A DNA stretch of 64,000 nt from Frigoribacterium sp. PhB116 (GTDB lineage: Bacteria > Actinomycetota > Actinomycetes > Actinomycetales > Microbacteriaceae), in the NCBI RefSeq assembly GCF_004364285.1, contig NZ_SOBE01000002.1, positions 868,001-932,000 of the forward strand. The letters are read 5' to 3'. A program made the translations under genes and the position numbers. Shown here in pieces: positions 9,526 to 16,928 of the stretch; within the stretch, counting starts at the first letter, position 1; every line of letters starts with the position of its first letter. A model generated the notes under the pieces. That model was not told the origin of the DNA, ran no database searches, and was given only the letters and a program-made list of their open reading frames with translations.

Positions 9526-10500
9526 GTGCCCGAGGGCCATTCCGTCCACCGCATCGCCAACCAGTTCGAGCAGACCTTCGTGGGGAGCCGGTGCGAGGTG
9601 AGCTCGCCCCAGGGGCGGTTCGCTGCCGGGGCCGAGAAGCTCGACGGCGCGACGATGATCGACGCCAAGGCCGTCGGCAAGCAGATGTTCCTCGAGTTCG
9701 ACAACGGCCTCTGGCTGCACGTGCACCTCGGCCTCTACGGCGCGTGGGACTTCGCGGGCGACATCGCCACGGGCCACTCGATGGCCGAGTCGCGGACTCG
9801 TCGGGCCCGCACCCGCAAGGCGGAGGCGGCCCCCGACGACGACGGCGAGGACTCGATGGCGAGCATCGGCGCGCCACGTCGCAGCCGCGTCCGGATGGCC
9901 GAGCAGGAGAAGGCCGAGGACGACATCGAGTCGTTCCCGCCCGAGCCCGTCGGCCAGGTGCGGGTGCGCCTGCTCACCGACACGGCCGTCGGCGACCTGC
10001 GCGGCCCCACGAAGTGCGAGGTGCTCGACGCCGCCGGGGTCGACACGGCGATCGCCAAGCTCGGCCCCGACCCTCTCGTCGACTCGCCGAAGAAGGGGAG
10101 CGACCGCTTCGTCACGACGGTGCGGAAGAAGCGCACCCCGATCGGCCTGCTGCTGATGGACCAGAGCGTCGTGAGCGGCATCGGCAACATCTACCGTGCC
10201 GAGCTGCTCTTCCGGGCGCGGCTCGACCCGCACACCCCCGGCAACCAGGTGCCGGAGGACGTGCTGAAGGCGATCTACAAGGACTGGACGAAGCTGCTCC
10301 GGAGCGGCGTCGAGCTCGGACAGATGATGACGATGGACGGCCTCACGAAGGCGCAGCACGCGAAGGCCCTGCGCAGCCGGGCCGACCGCCACTGGGTCTA
10401 CCACCGCGAGGGCCTGCCCTGCCGGGTCTGCGGCACCAACATCGTGATGGAGATGGCCGCGGGTCGGAAGCTCTACTGGTGCCCGGTCGACCAGACTTGA
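9526..10500 (+). CDS. Fpg/Nei-family DNA glycosylase (Nei1-like)
   Basis: A 324-residue base-excision repair glycosylase/AP lyase. The mature N-terminus PEGHS supplies the catalytic Pro and Glu; GLLLMDQSVVSGIGNIYRAELLF is the helix-two-turn-helix. M. tuberculosis Rv2464c (Nei1) is the closest remembered match and occupies the same locus. Two oddities stand out. About 50 charged residues (roughly 86-135, with DDDGEDS and EQEKAEDD) are inserted after the HVHLGLYG strand. The C-terminal zinc finger reads CRVCG ... WCPVDQT, with Asp where Rv2464c has the fourth Cys. Enzymes of this family remove oxidised pyrimidines or purines. The start is GTG with GAGGTG upstream. Confidence 0.9.
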   Translation: MPEGHSVHRIANQFEQTFVGSRCEVSSPQGRFAAGAEKLDGATMIDAKAVGKQMFLEFDNGLWLHVHLGLYGAWDFAGDIATGHSMAESRTRRARTRKAEAAPDDDGEDSMASIGAPRRSRVRMAEQEKAEDDIESFPPEPVGQVRVRLLTDTAVGDLRGPTKCEVLDAAGVDTAIAKLGPDPLVDSPKKGSDRFVTTVRKKRTPIGLLLMDQSVVSGIGNIYRAELLFRARLDPHTPGNQVPEDVLKAIYKDWTKLLRSGVELGQMMTMDGLTKAQHAKALRSRADRHWVYHREGLPCRVCGTNIVMEMAAGRKLYWCPVDQT

Positions 10501-10504
10501 GCCC

Positions 10505-11128
10505 ATGCGCCACACTCCGCACTTCGTGCAGTCCGACGTCGACGAGGTCAAGCGGCTCATCCGCGAGAACCCGTGGGCCACGATCGTCGCCTCGACGGCG
10601 GAGGGGATCGTCGCCTCGCACTACCCCGTCGTGCTCGAGGACGACCCTGCCGACCCGGCTGCGATCGTGCTCGTCAGCCACGTGGGCAAGCCCGACGAGC
10701 GGTCGCTCGAGCTGGGCGCGGCCGAGGTGATGGTGATCGTCCAGGGGCCGCACGGCTACGTGTCTCCAGGCTGGTACCCCGCCGAGCAGATCATCCCCAC
10801 CTGGAACCACGTCACGGCGCACCTCTGGGGCACGCCCGAGATCCTGTCGGACGACGAGAACTTCCGCGTGCTCGGCGAGCTCGTCGACCACTTCGAGCGC
10901 GTCATGCCCGAGCCGTCGACCCTGACGCTCGACGAAGCGGGCTCGCGCCGTGTCGCCAAGGGCACGGTCGGCATCCGGCTGCGGGTCACCCGGTTCGACG
11001 CGCGCGCCAAGCTGAGCCAGAACAAGGCGCCCGAGGTCGTCGACCGCATCGTCGACGAGCTCGAGCACGGGGAGCACTACGCCCAGCCTGCCCTCGCGGC
11101 CGAGATGCGCCGGGTCCGCGACCGGTGA
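10505..11128 (+). CDS. PaiB-like FMN-binding protein
   Basis: A 207-residue protein of the FMN-binding negative transcriptional regulator family (B. subtilis PaiB). The start MRHTPHFVQSDVDEVKRLIRENPWATIV and the GYVSPGWYP/PTWNHVTAHLWG segment are characteristic of the split-barrel flavin fold. PaiB was described as a regulator of sporulation and degradative enzymes, but many relatives are uncharacterised and may be flavoenzymes or haem-binding proteins. It starts 4 nt after the glycosylase stop and its stop overlaps the GTG of the following amidohydrolase, so three genes appear translationally linked. Confidence 0.85.
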   Translation: MRHTPHFVQSDVDEVKRLIRENPWATIVASTAEGIVASHYPVVLEDDPADPAAIVLVSHVGKPDERSLELGAAEVMVIVQGPHGYVSPGWYPAEQIIPTWNHVTAHLWGTPEILSDDENFRVLGELVDHFERVMPEPSTLTLDEAGSRRVAKGTVGIRLRVTRFDARAKLSQNKAPEVVDRIVDELEHGEHYAQPALAAEMRRVRDR

Positions 11129-12708
11129 GCACCAGCCAGCCGAGCTCCGGGACCGCCTCTGGGCAGGGCACCGGCACTGCCCCCGAGGAGGCGCCTCCCG
11201 TCCTCCTGAGGAACGCCCGCCTCACCGGCGTCCACAGCTCGGAGGACGCCGACCGCGTCGACGTCCTCCTGCGCGACGGCGTCGTCGCCGAGATCGGCCA
11301 GGGGCTCGCCGTCCCCGACGGCGCCGAGGTCGTCGACCTCGACGGCCGGTGGCTCGGCCCGGGCCTCTGGGACTCCCACGTGCACATGGACCAGTGGGCG
11401 CTCGTGCGTCGCCGGCTCGACGTGTCGTCGGCCGGGTCGGCCGCGGCGGCCGCGTCGCTCGTGGGGGAGCGCCTCCGCTCGCAGCCGCCGGCGCCCGGGC
11501 AGCCCCTGATCGGCTACGGGTTCCAGGACGCGCTCTGGGCCGACGAGCCGACGCGGGCACTGCTCGACGCCGTCTCCGGCGACGTCCCCGTCGTGCTCGT
11601 CAGCAAGGACCTGCACTCCGTCTGGCTCGACTCCCGCGCCCTCGAGGCCCACGGCCACGGCGGCCACCCGACGGGCCTGCTGCGCGAGGCGGACGCCTTC
11701 GCCGTGAGCACGGCGGTCAGCGCCGTCTCGGAGGACCAGCTCGACGAGTGGGTCGGCGAGGCCGCCGAGGCTGCCGCCGCCCGGGGCGTCGTCGGGATCG
11801 TCGACCTCGAGATGACCCTCTCGGTCGACCGCTGGGCGCGGCGGGTGGCGGCGGGCACGACCTGCCTCCGCGTGCGCGCCGGCGTCTACCCGGCCGACCT
11901 CGACGAGGTCGTCGGGCGCGGACTGCGCACCGGAGACGTCGTCCCCGACACGCACGGACTCGTCGAGATGGGGCCGGCCAAGATCATCACCGACGGCTCG
12001 CTCGGCACCCGGACCGCGTGGTGCCACGACTCCTACGTGGGCATGGAGGGCGACCCCGCGGCGCGGGGCGTGGCGACGTACGGCAGGGAGGCGCTCGTCG
12101 ACCACCTGAAACGTGCCTCCTCGGCGGGCCTGGTCCCCGCGGTGCACGCGATCGGCGACGCGGCGAACGCGTCGGCCCTCGACGCTCTCGAGGAGGTCGG
12201 CTGCGGCGGCTCGATCGAGCACGCGCAGCTGCTCGACCCGGTCGACGTCGAGCGTTTCGCCCGGCTCGGGATCGTGGCCAGCATCCAGCCCGAGCACGCC
12301 ATGGACGACCGCGACGTCGCCGACCGGCTGTGGGCCGGACGCACCGGGCGGTCCTATGCGTGGGGGAGCCTCGCGGAGGCCGGGGTGCGCCTGCAGCTCG
12401 GCTCGGACGCACCGGTCGCTCCGCTCGACCCCTGGGTCGCGATGGCGGCTGCCGTGTGGCGCGCGAGGGACGGCCGCGACCCGTGGCACCCGGAGCAGCG
12501 TCTGGCGGCCCGGACAGCCCTCGCCGCGTCGACCGGGGGCCGGACGAGCGTCGAGGTCGGCTCCGTGGCCGACCTGGTCGTGACGGAGATCGACCCGCTG
12601 ACCGCGACTGACCACGACCTGCGCACGATGGTCGTCTCGGCGACCCTGCTCGGGGGACGGTTCACGCACCTCACGCACCTCACGCTCCTCACGCTCCTCA
12701 CTCCCTGA
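11125..12708 (+). CDS. amidohydrolase family protein (YtcJ type)
   Basis: A 527-residue metal-dependent amidohydrolase. After a variable N-terminus it has LDGRWLGPGLWDSHVHMDQW (the first metal His pair in D-S-H-V-H), a segment GPAKIITDGSLGTRTAW with the lysine region and conserved DGSLG, then HAIGDAANASALDALE and IEHAQLLDP for later metal ligands, and LGSDAPVAPLDPW near the end. Substrate cannot be inferred. The GTG at 11125 overlaps the upstream TGA (GTGA). The extreme C-terminus is a run of HLT/LLT units encoded by a 9-nt tandem repeat (12664-12699) that is unlikely to belong to the fold and probably arose by slippage. Confidence 0.85.
   Translation: MSTSQPSSGTASGQGTGTAPEEAPPVLLRNARLTGVHSSEDADRVDVLLRDGVVAEIGQGLAVPDGAEVVDLDGRWLGPGLWDSHVHMDQWALVRRRLDVSSAGSAAAAASLVGERLRSQPPAPGQPLIGYGFQDALWADEPTRALLDAVSGDVPVVLVSKDLHSVWLDSRALEAHGHGGHPTGLLREADAFAVSTAVSAVSEDQLDEWVGEAAEAAAARGVVGIVDLEMTLSVDRWARRVAAGTTCLRVRAGVYPADLDEVVGRGLRTGDVVPDTHGLVEMGPAKIITDGSLGTRTAWCHDSYVGMEGDPAARGVATYGREALVDHLKRASSAGLVPAVHAIGDAANASALDALEEVGCGGSIEHAQLLDPVDVERFARLGIVASIQPEHAMDDRDVADRLWAGRTGRSYAWGSLAEAGVRLQLGSDAPVAPLDPWVAMAAAVWRARDGRDPWHPEQRLAARTALAASTGGRTSVEVGSVADLVVTEIDPLTATDHDLRTMVVSATLLGGRFTHLTHLTLLTLLTP
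12664..12699 (+). repeat. 9-nt tandem repeat in the amidohydrolase C-terminus
   Basis: About four units of CACCTCACG or CTCCTCACG encode the HLTHLTLLTLLT tail immediately before the stop. Repeat number could vary without shifting the frame because the unit is a multiple of three. Confidence 0.6.
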
Positions 12709-12750
12709 GGCGCGCAGCTCTGCCGTGCCCGCGACGGGGCAGCGCACGAC

Positions 12751-12782
12751 GGAGGCCGCCGCCCCGAGGGGCGACGGCCTCC
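12751..12782. terminator. bidirectional terminator between amidohydrolase and dps
   Basis: Two 15-nt arms, GGAGGCCGCCGCCCC and GGGGCGACGGCCTCC, pair with one mismatch around a very short loop. They lie between two convergent genes and can terminate both. Confidence 0.75.
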
Positions 12783-12803
12783 GTTCGTCAGGAGGGAGCG
12801 GAC

Positions 12804-13295
12804 TCAGCCGGCGACGTGCGCGGCGAGGAACCAGCGGTCCTTCTCGAGGCCCCGCGAGATCTCGATGGCGACGTCCTGGCTGGACGCGTCGAGCTCGCCG
12901 AGCTCGTCGATGGCCGTGCGGACGGCGACGAGGGAGGCGTCGATCTGGGCGACCAGCTCGGCGATCGTGCGGTCGATCTGGTTGAAGCCGGGCGAGGTCG
13001 TCGGGATGCTCGTCTTGGCAGCGACGGTCTCGATGCGGGCGTCGACGGGCAGGCCGAGGGCGACGACGCGCTCGGCGGCGAGGTCGGCCCACTCGCGGGC
13101 GTGATCGACGACCACGTCGATCAGCTCGTGAACGGCGACGAACGCGATGCCGCGCACGTGCCAGTGCGCCTGCTTGCCGTTGACCGACAGTGCGGTGAGG
13201 TCGGTGACGATCGGGCTGAGGAACTGGGCGACGCCGGCGGCGACGTCGGGGTCGACGGAACCCTGGGGGACGGTGATGGTGGTGGCGTCGGTCAT
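12804..13295 (-). CDS. dps: Dps-family DNA-protection/ferritin-like protein
   Basis: A 163-residue member of the Dps family. The ferroxidase ligands are visible: NGKQAHWHVRGIAF (two His of the first helix) and HELIDVVVDHAREWADLAAERV (His, Asp, Asp and Glu of the second helix). Dps dodecamers oxidise and store iron with H2O2 and shield DNA in stress. The N-terminus is short and not very basic, so DNA binding may be weak. A good ribosome-binding site (AGGAAAGGA) precedes the ATG. A degenerate iron-box-like sequence lies about 65 bp upstream of the start and could place the gene under DtxR/IdeR control. Confidence 0.93.
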   Translation of the reverse strand: MTDATTITVPQGSVDPDVAAGVAQFLSPIVTDLTALSVNGKQAHWHVRGIAFVAVHELIDVVVDHAREWADLAAERVVALGLPVDARIETVAAKTSIPTTSPGFNQIDRTIAELVAQIDASLVAVRTAIDELGELDASSQDVAIEISRGLEKDRWFLAAHVAG

Positions 13296-13359
13296 GTCGG
13301 TGTCCTTTCCTAGACGATCTACCCCACGGTAGAGGGCTGAGCGGATTCCGCAAGCAAGC

Positions 13360-13378
13360 TGAGGCTCGGCTCACCGAG
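13360..13378. promoter_or_regulatory. possible DtxR/IdeR-type iron box upstream of dps
   Basis: The 19 bases starting TGAGGCTCGGCTCACC match 13 of 19 positions of the iron-box consensus TTAGGTTAGGCTAACCTAA. A second GCCTCGCCTCACC half follows at 13383-13395. It lies between dps and the divergent sensor kinase. The match is suggestive only. Confidence 0.3.
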
Positions 13379-13477
13379 GCCAGCCTCGCCTCACCTGCCC
13401 GGGCGGGGGATAACCCCACCGCCCTCTCGGGCGCTGGCACCATGGGACGGTGCCCGCGCCTCCGCGAGGCTCGAGGC

Positions 13478-14860
13478 ATGACCCAGGAGAGCACCATCAG
13501 CGCCCCCACGAACCCCTACCTCTCGCCGCCGCCCCCGCCCGGCGGCTACGGGCGTCGCTGGCGTGCGCTGCCGCGCGAGCTCGGCTACGTCGCCCTGTCG
13601 GCGGTGCTGGTCGTCGTGATCGGCGGCCTCTCCACCCTCTTCTTCCGGTCGCTCGGCCAGGCCGACAACTCGGTCGTCGGGTTCGTCTTCCTCGCGGTCG
13701 TGGTCTTCGCGAGCCTGTGGCTGGCGCGCTGGTTCGGCACGTTCGAGGTGATCCGCCTGCGCTGGGCGATCGACCGTCCCGTGCGTCCCGTCGACTGGAC
13801 GCCGAACACGACCTGGGGCCGCTCCGACAACCGCGGCGTCCGCGCGCTCTCGGCCTTCGCGAACCCGCACTACTGGCTGTACCTGCTCTACGGCCTCGTG
13901 GTGTTCCCGGCTGCGGCCGCCCTCACGACCACGGTCGTCGTGCTGCTCGTCGCGGGCCCCGCCCTGTTGTTCGTCTTCGGCGGCGTGGTCGTCGGCAGCG
14001 TTCCTGGCGGTGACGGCCTGCACGCGGTCGTCGGCGGCGGCGGCGGGCTCCTGCTCCTCCTGCTCGGGGCCGTCGTGCTCGCGGGCGTCGTGCTGCTGAT
14101 GCCCTTCGTCGTGCACGGCTTCGTCGTGATGCACCACGCGATCGCCGCCGCCATGCTCGGCGGCTTCCGCAGCGACCAGCTCGCCGTCGAGCTCGCCGAC
14201 CGAGAGATCTCGCGCACGGCGGCCCTGTCGGCCGAGGGCACGGCCCTCCGTCGCCTCGAGCGAGACATCCACGACGGGCCGCAGCAGCGTCTCGTGCGCC
14301 TGCAGATGGACCTCGCCGCGGCGGCCAGGGCCGTCGACTCCGACCCCGAGAAGGGCAAGGCCCTGATCGAGGAGGCGCGGGCCCAGTCCCGCGAGGCCCT
14401 CGAGGAGCTGCGCGCCCTGTCCCGCGGCTTCGCGCCTCCTCTTCTGCTCGACCGGGGCCTGGTCGCGGCGCTCGAGTCGCTCGTCGACCGCGCGGTCATC
14501 CCGACGACCCTGCTCGACCGGGTGCCCGCCCACGTCGTGCTGCCCGCGGAGATCCAGCGGAACGCCTACTTCATCGCCTCCGAGCTCGTGACCAACACGG
14601 GCAAGCACTCGTCCGCGATCTCGGCCGACCTCGTGCTGCGCACGCGGACCGCTCCCGACGGCCGGGGCACCCTGCTCGAGCTCGTCGTCACCGACGACGG
14701 CCAGGGCGGCGCGGGCCTCCGCGACGGACACGGGCTCGCCGGCGTGCAGGAGAGGCTCGTGGGCCTGGGCGGGTTCCTCGACATCTCCAGCCCGGCGGGC
14801 GGGCCGACCATCGTGACGGTGAGCATCCCGCTCGTCGACGACTCGCCCACGGAGGTCTAG
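13478..14860 (+). CDS. sensor histidine kinase (HisKA_3 type)
   Basis: A 460-residue membrane histidine kinase. The N-terminal half has at least four hydrophobic segments (about residues 29-50, 60-80, 125-165 and 180-210) around a short cytosolic stretch, resembling the putative sensor domain of NarL-system kinases. The dimerisation region ERDIHDGPQQRLVRLQMDLA holds the phosphoacceptor His; ELVTNTGKHS is the N box and VVTDDGQGGAGLRDGHGL the ATP lid region. It phosphorylates the LuxR-type regulator encoded 51 nt downstream. The proline-rich N-terminus (PPPPPGGYGRRW) is typical of this class. The stimulus cannot be inferred. The start is taken at MTQESTIS because upstream codons look noncoding. 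Confidence 0.9.
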   Translation: MTQESTISAPTNPYLSPPPPPGGYGRRWRALPRELGYVALSAVLVVVIGGLSTLFFRSLGQADNSVVGFVFLAVVVFASLWLARWFGTFEVIRLRWAIDRPVRPVDWTPNTTWGRSDNRGVRALSAFANPHYWLYLLYGLVVFPAAAALTTTVVVLLVAGPALLFVFGGVVVGSVPGGDGLHAVVGGGGGLLLLLLGAVVLAGVVLLMPFVVHGFVVMHHAIAAAMLGGFRSDQLAVELADREISRTAALSAEGTALRRLERDIHDGPQQRLVRLQMDLAAAARAVDSDPEKGKALIEEARAQSREALEELRALSRGFAPPLLLDRGLVAALESLVDRAVIPTTLLDRVPAHVVLPAEIQRNAYFIASELVTNTGKHSSAISADLVLRTRTAPDGRGTLLELVVTDDGQGGAGLRDGHGLAGVQERLVGLGGFLDISSPAGGPTIVTVSIPLVDDSPTEV

Positions 14861-14899
14861 GCGACCGGTCCGGCTGCTCCCGCCGCGCCGCCCGCTCCC

Positions 14900-14905
14900 T
14901 AGACT
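14900..14905 (+). promoter_or_regulatory. -10 box of a leaderless response regulator promoter
   Basis: TAGACT ends 6 nt before the GTG at 14912. The regulator may therefore be made from its own leaderless transcript as well as by read-through from the kinase gene. Confidence 0.5.
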
Positions 14906-14911
14906 GGCGGG

Positions 14912-15577
14912 GTGCCCGAGCGACCTGTGACCCCCGCCCTGCGCGTCGTCGTCGCGGACGACTCGGTGCTGCTCCGCGAGGGCCTCGTCCGCCTCCTCGA
15001 CGAGATCGGCGCCGACGTCGTCGGTGCCTACGGCGACGCGGACTCCCTCCTGGCCGAGCTCGACGAGAAGGCGCCCGACGTCGCGGTGCTCGACGTGCGG
15101 ATGCCCCCGACCCACACCGACGAGGGGGTCCGCGCTGCGATCGAGGCCCGACGCCGCCGTCCCGGGCTCGGCATCCTGCTGCTCTCGCAGTACGTCGAGG
15201 TGGCGTACGCCCGCGACCTGCTCGAGGCAGGCAGCGGGGGAGTGGGCTACCTGCTCAAGGACCGCGTCGCCTCCGTGGACGAGTTCGGCGACGCGCTCGG
15301 CCGGGTGGCCGACGGCGGCACGGTGCTCGACCCCCAGGTCGTCTCGCAGCTGCTCGGCCGGCGAGGCGACCCGCTCGCCGCGCTGACGCCCCGTGAGCGC
15401 GAGGTGCTCGGCCTGATGGCCGAGGGTCGCACCAACGCGGCCATCGCCGCCGCCCTCGTCATCGGCACCGGTGCGGTGGAGAAGAACGTCACCTCGATCT
15501 TCCAGAAGCTGTTGCTCGAGGACAGCGGCAGCGACCACCGCCGGGTGCTCGCCGTCCTGGCCTTCCTCCAGCGGTGA
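14912..15577 (+). CDS. NarL/LuxR-family response regulator
   Basis: A 221-residue two-domain response regulator. The receiver domain has the acidic pair in VVVADDSVLLREG, the phosphorylated Asp in VAVLDVRMPPTHTDEG (about residue 57) and the conserved Lys in GYLLKDRV. The C-terminal LuxR helix-turn-helix reads LTPREREVLGLMAEGRTNAAIAAAL, then VEKNVTSIFQKLLL for the recognition helix. It pairs with the kinase encoded just upstream. Targets are unknown; no autoregulatory operator is evident. The GTG start fits the leaderless promoter spacing. Confidence 0.93.
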   Translation: MPERPVTPALRVVVADDSVLLREGLVRLLDEIGADVVGAYGDADSLLAELDEKAPDVAVLDVRMPPTHTDEGVRAAIEARRRRPGLGILLLSQYVEVAYARDLLEAGSGGVGYLLKDRVASVDEFGDALGRVADGGTVLDPQVVSQLLGRRGDPLAALTPREREVLGLMAEGRTNAAIAAALVIGTGAVEKNVTSIFQKLLLEDSGSDHRRVLAVLAFLQR

Positions 15578-15599
15578 GGTCGTGGCGGCGGTCGACCGG

Positions 15600-16403
15600 C
15601 TAGCTGGTCCGCGACCGGTCGCCCTCGTCCGTGCCGTCCGCCGCAGGGCCGGCCTGGGGCAGGTCGCCCCGGGTGCCGCCCACCTCGAGGATCGTCTCGC
15701 GCAGCGACTCGCCGACGCGCTGGTACCCGACCGTCGTGGGGTGGATGCCGTCGGGCGACGTCCCGGCCGCGAACACGAGGCCGTCGCGGGCGAAGCCCCA
15801 GGGGTCGGTCCAGGTCCAGCCCCTGTCGAGCACGTACCGCTCGAGGGCCCTCTGGTACACGGCGGCGGCGGCGGGCGCCCGGTCGTAGGGCGGGATCGCC
15901 GCGACGACGACGTGGCGCGGGGCGACGGTGGCGACGACGGCGTCGTACGAGGCGGCGGACGCGGCGAAGCCGATCCCCTTGCGCACGTCGTTCGTGCCCG
16001 ACATCAGCACGAGGACGTCGACGTCGGCGACCGGGGTCACCGCTGCGGCCTGCTCCTGGATGGTGCTGCCGCCCTTGGCCCACCCGCCCACCCACTCGAC
16101 GCCGTCGCCGCGCGCGTACGTCATCCAGGTGTTCGCGTCGAGGCCGTCGCTGAGCAGTCGCCCGCCGCCGGCCGTCAGGGAGTCGCCGACGATGGCGACG
16201 CGCACGGCGTCCTCACGGCGCAGGTCGTCCTCGCCTGCGCCACCGCCCGTGACGTCGCCCGGTGCGGCGGAGGCGGCGGCCTGCGGGGCCCCGGTCGGGG
16301 CCGACCCGGGGGAGGCGGTGGTCACGCCGGCGCTGCACCCCGTCACGAGGAGGGCGAGGGCCGCGCCCACGAGCGCGGCCCGGGCGGTCTTCGCGCGATC
16401 CAT
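15600..16403 (-). CDS. SGNH/GDSL hydrolase lipoprotein
   Basis: A 267-residue exported lipoprotein. The signal is MDRAKTARAALVGAALALLVTGC, with lipobox LVTGC, followed by a Ser/Ala/Pro-rich linker. The hydrolase domain shows block I VAIVGDSLTAGG (nucleophile Ser), block III VLVLMSGTNDVRKG (Asn in GTND) and block V PDGIHPTTVGY (Asp/His). SGNH enzymes are esterases, lipases or carbohydrate deacetylases, so it may act on cell-wall glycans or lipids at the outer face of the membrane. The start was placed at the lipoprotein signal although the frame is open 105 bases further. The gene converges with the response regulator gene. Confidence 0.87.
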   Translation of the reverse strand: MDRAKTARAALVGAALALLVTGCSAGVTTASPGSAPTGAPQAAASAAPGDVTGGGAGEDDLRREDAVRVAIVGDSLTAGGGRLLSDGLDANTWMTYARGDGVEWVGGWAKGGSTIQEQAAAVTPVADVDVLVLMSGTNDVRKGIGFAASAASYDAVVATVAPRHVVVAAIPPYDRAPAAAAVYQRALERYVLDRGWTWTDPWGFARDGLVFAAGTSPDGIHPTTVGYQRVGESLRETILEVGGTRGDLPQAGPAADGTDEGDRSRTS

Positions 16404-16528
16404 CCTCAGATCATGAAGCATCGCGGCAGACGCCCAGTACCGAGACGGCACCGGACGCGCCCCCTCTTCGGGGATGCAACGTCGAGGGCGTCGAGCGACG
16501 AATGACATCGAGAGGAGGATTCATGCAC

Positions 16529-16559
16529 GGTGCCTGCGGCACCGGACGCCGGAGGCGTC
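16529..16559 (-). terminator. two small hairpins after tRNA-Gly
   Basis: On the minus strand GACGCC-TCC-GGCGTC (16545-16559) and GGTGCC-GCA-GGCACC (16529-16543) lie shortly after the 3' end of tRNA-Gly and are likely to end its transcript or mark processing. Confidence 0.5.
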
Positions 16560-16570
16560 GAAGGATCGAG

Positions 16571-16641
16571 AGGGGATGACGGGAATCGAACCCGCGCCAT
16601 CAGTTTGGAAAACTGAGGCTCTACCATTGAGCTACATCCCC
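16571..16641 (-). tRNA. tRNA-Gly (TCC)
   Basis: The minus strand folds as a 71-nt cloverleaf: acceptor GGGGATG/CATCCCC, D stem GCTC/GAGC, anticodon stem TCAGT/ACTGA with loop TTTCCAA (anticodon TCC), and T arm around TTCGATT. CCA is not encoded. A TATAGT -10 box lies about 30 nt upstream. Confidence 0.95.
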
Positions 16642-16672
16642 GTGGGCGGCCTGGGCCGCTCGGGTGTCCACA

Positions 16673-16678
16673 ACTATA
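16673..16678 (-). promoter_or_regulatory. -10 box for tRNA-Gly
   Basis: TATAGT on the minus strand ends 31 nt before the tRNA 5' end. A weak -35 (TCGAGC) sits 17 bp upstream of it. Confidence 0.5.
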
Positions 16679-16793
16679 GAGCATCTCCGCCAGGGGCTCG
16701 AACGGCGTGCCCTGTGGTCGGCTAGACTCCCTCGAGGCTTGTCTCCACCCGACCTCAACGGGACCAACGGAGCTCGCCGTGCCAGGTGATATA

Positions 16794-16866
16794 CGGGGCG
16801 TAGCGTAGTGGCTAGCGCGTCCGTTTTGGGGGCGGAAGATCGCAGGTTCGAGTCCTGTCGCCCCGA
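16794..16866 (+). tRNA. tRNA-Pro (TGG)
   Basis: A 73-nt cloverleaf: acceptor CGGGGCG/CGCCCCG, anticodon stem TCCGT/GCGGA with a terminal T-G pair, loop TTTGGGG (anticodon TGG) and T arm with GGTTCGAGTCC. CCA is not encoded. A TAGACT -10-like box at 16730-16735 probably drives it, and read-through into tig 62 nt downstream is possible. Confidence 0.95.
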
Positions 16867-16928
16867 CGATCGTCTACCTGCTGTCTCGGACGTGAGTTCA
16901 GCACCACCAACACAGGAGAAGCCCCACA

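Noticed and set aside
16523-16579. An 18-codon frame starting MHGACGTGRRRRRR with AGGAGG upstream, between the SGNH gene and tRNA-Gly
   Set aside because: It runs into the tRNA-Gly gene, is made of hairpin arms that look like the tRNA terminator, and has an implausible poly-Arg composition.
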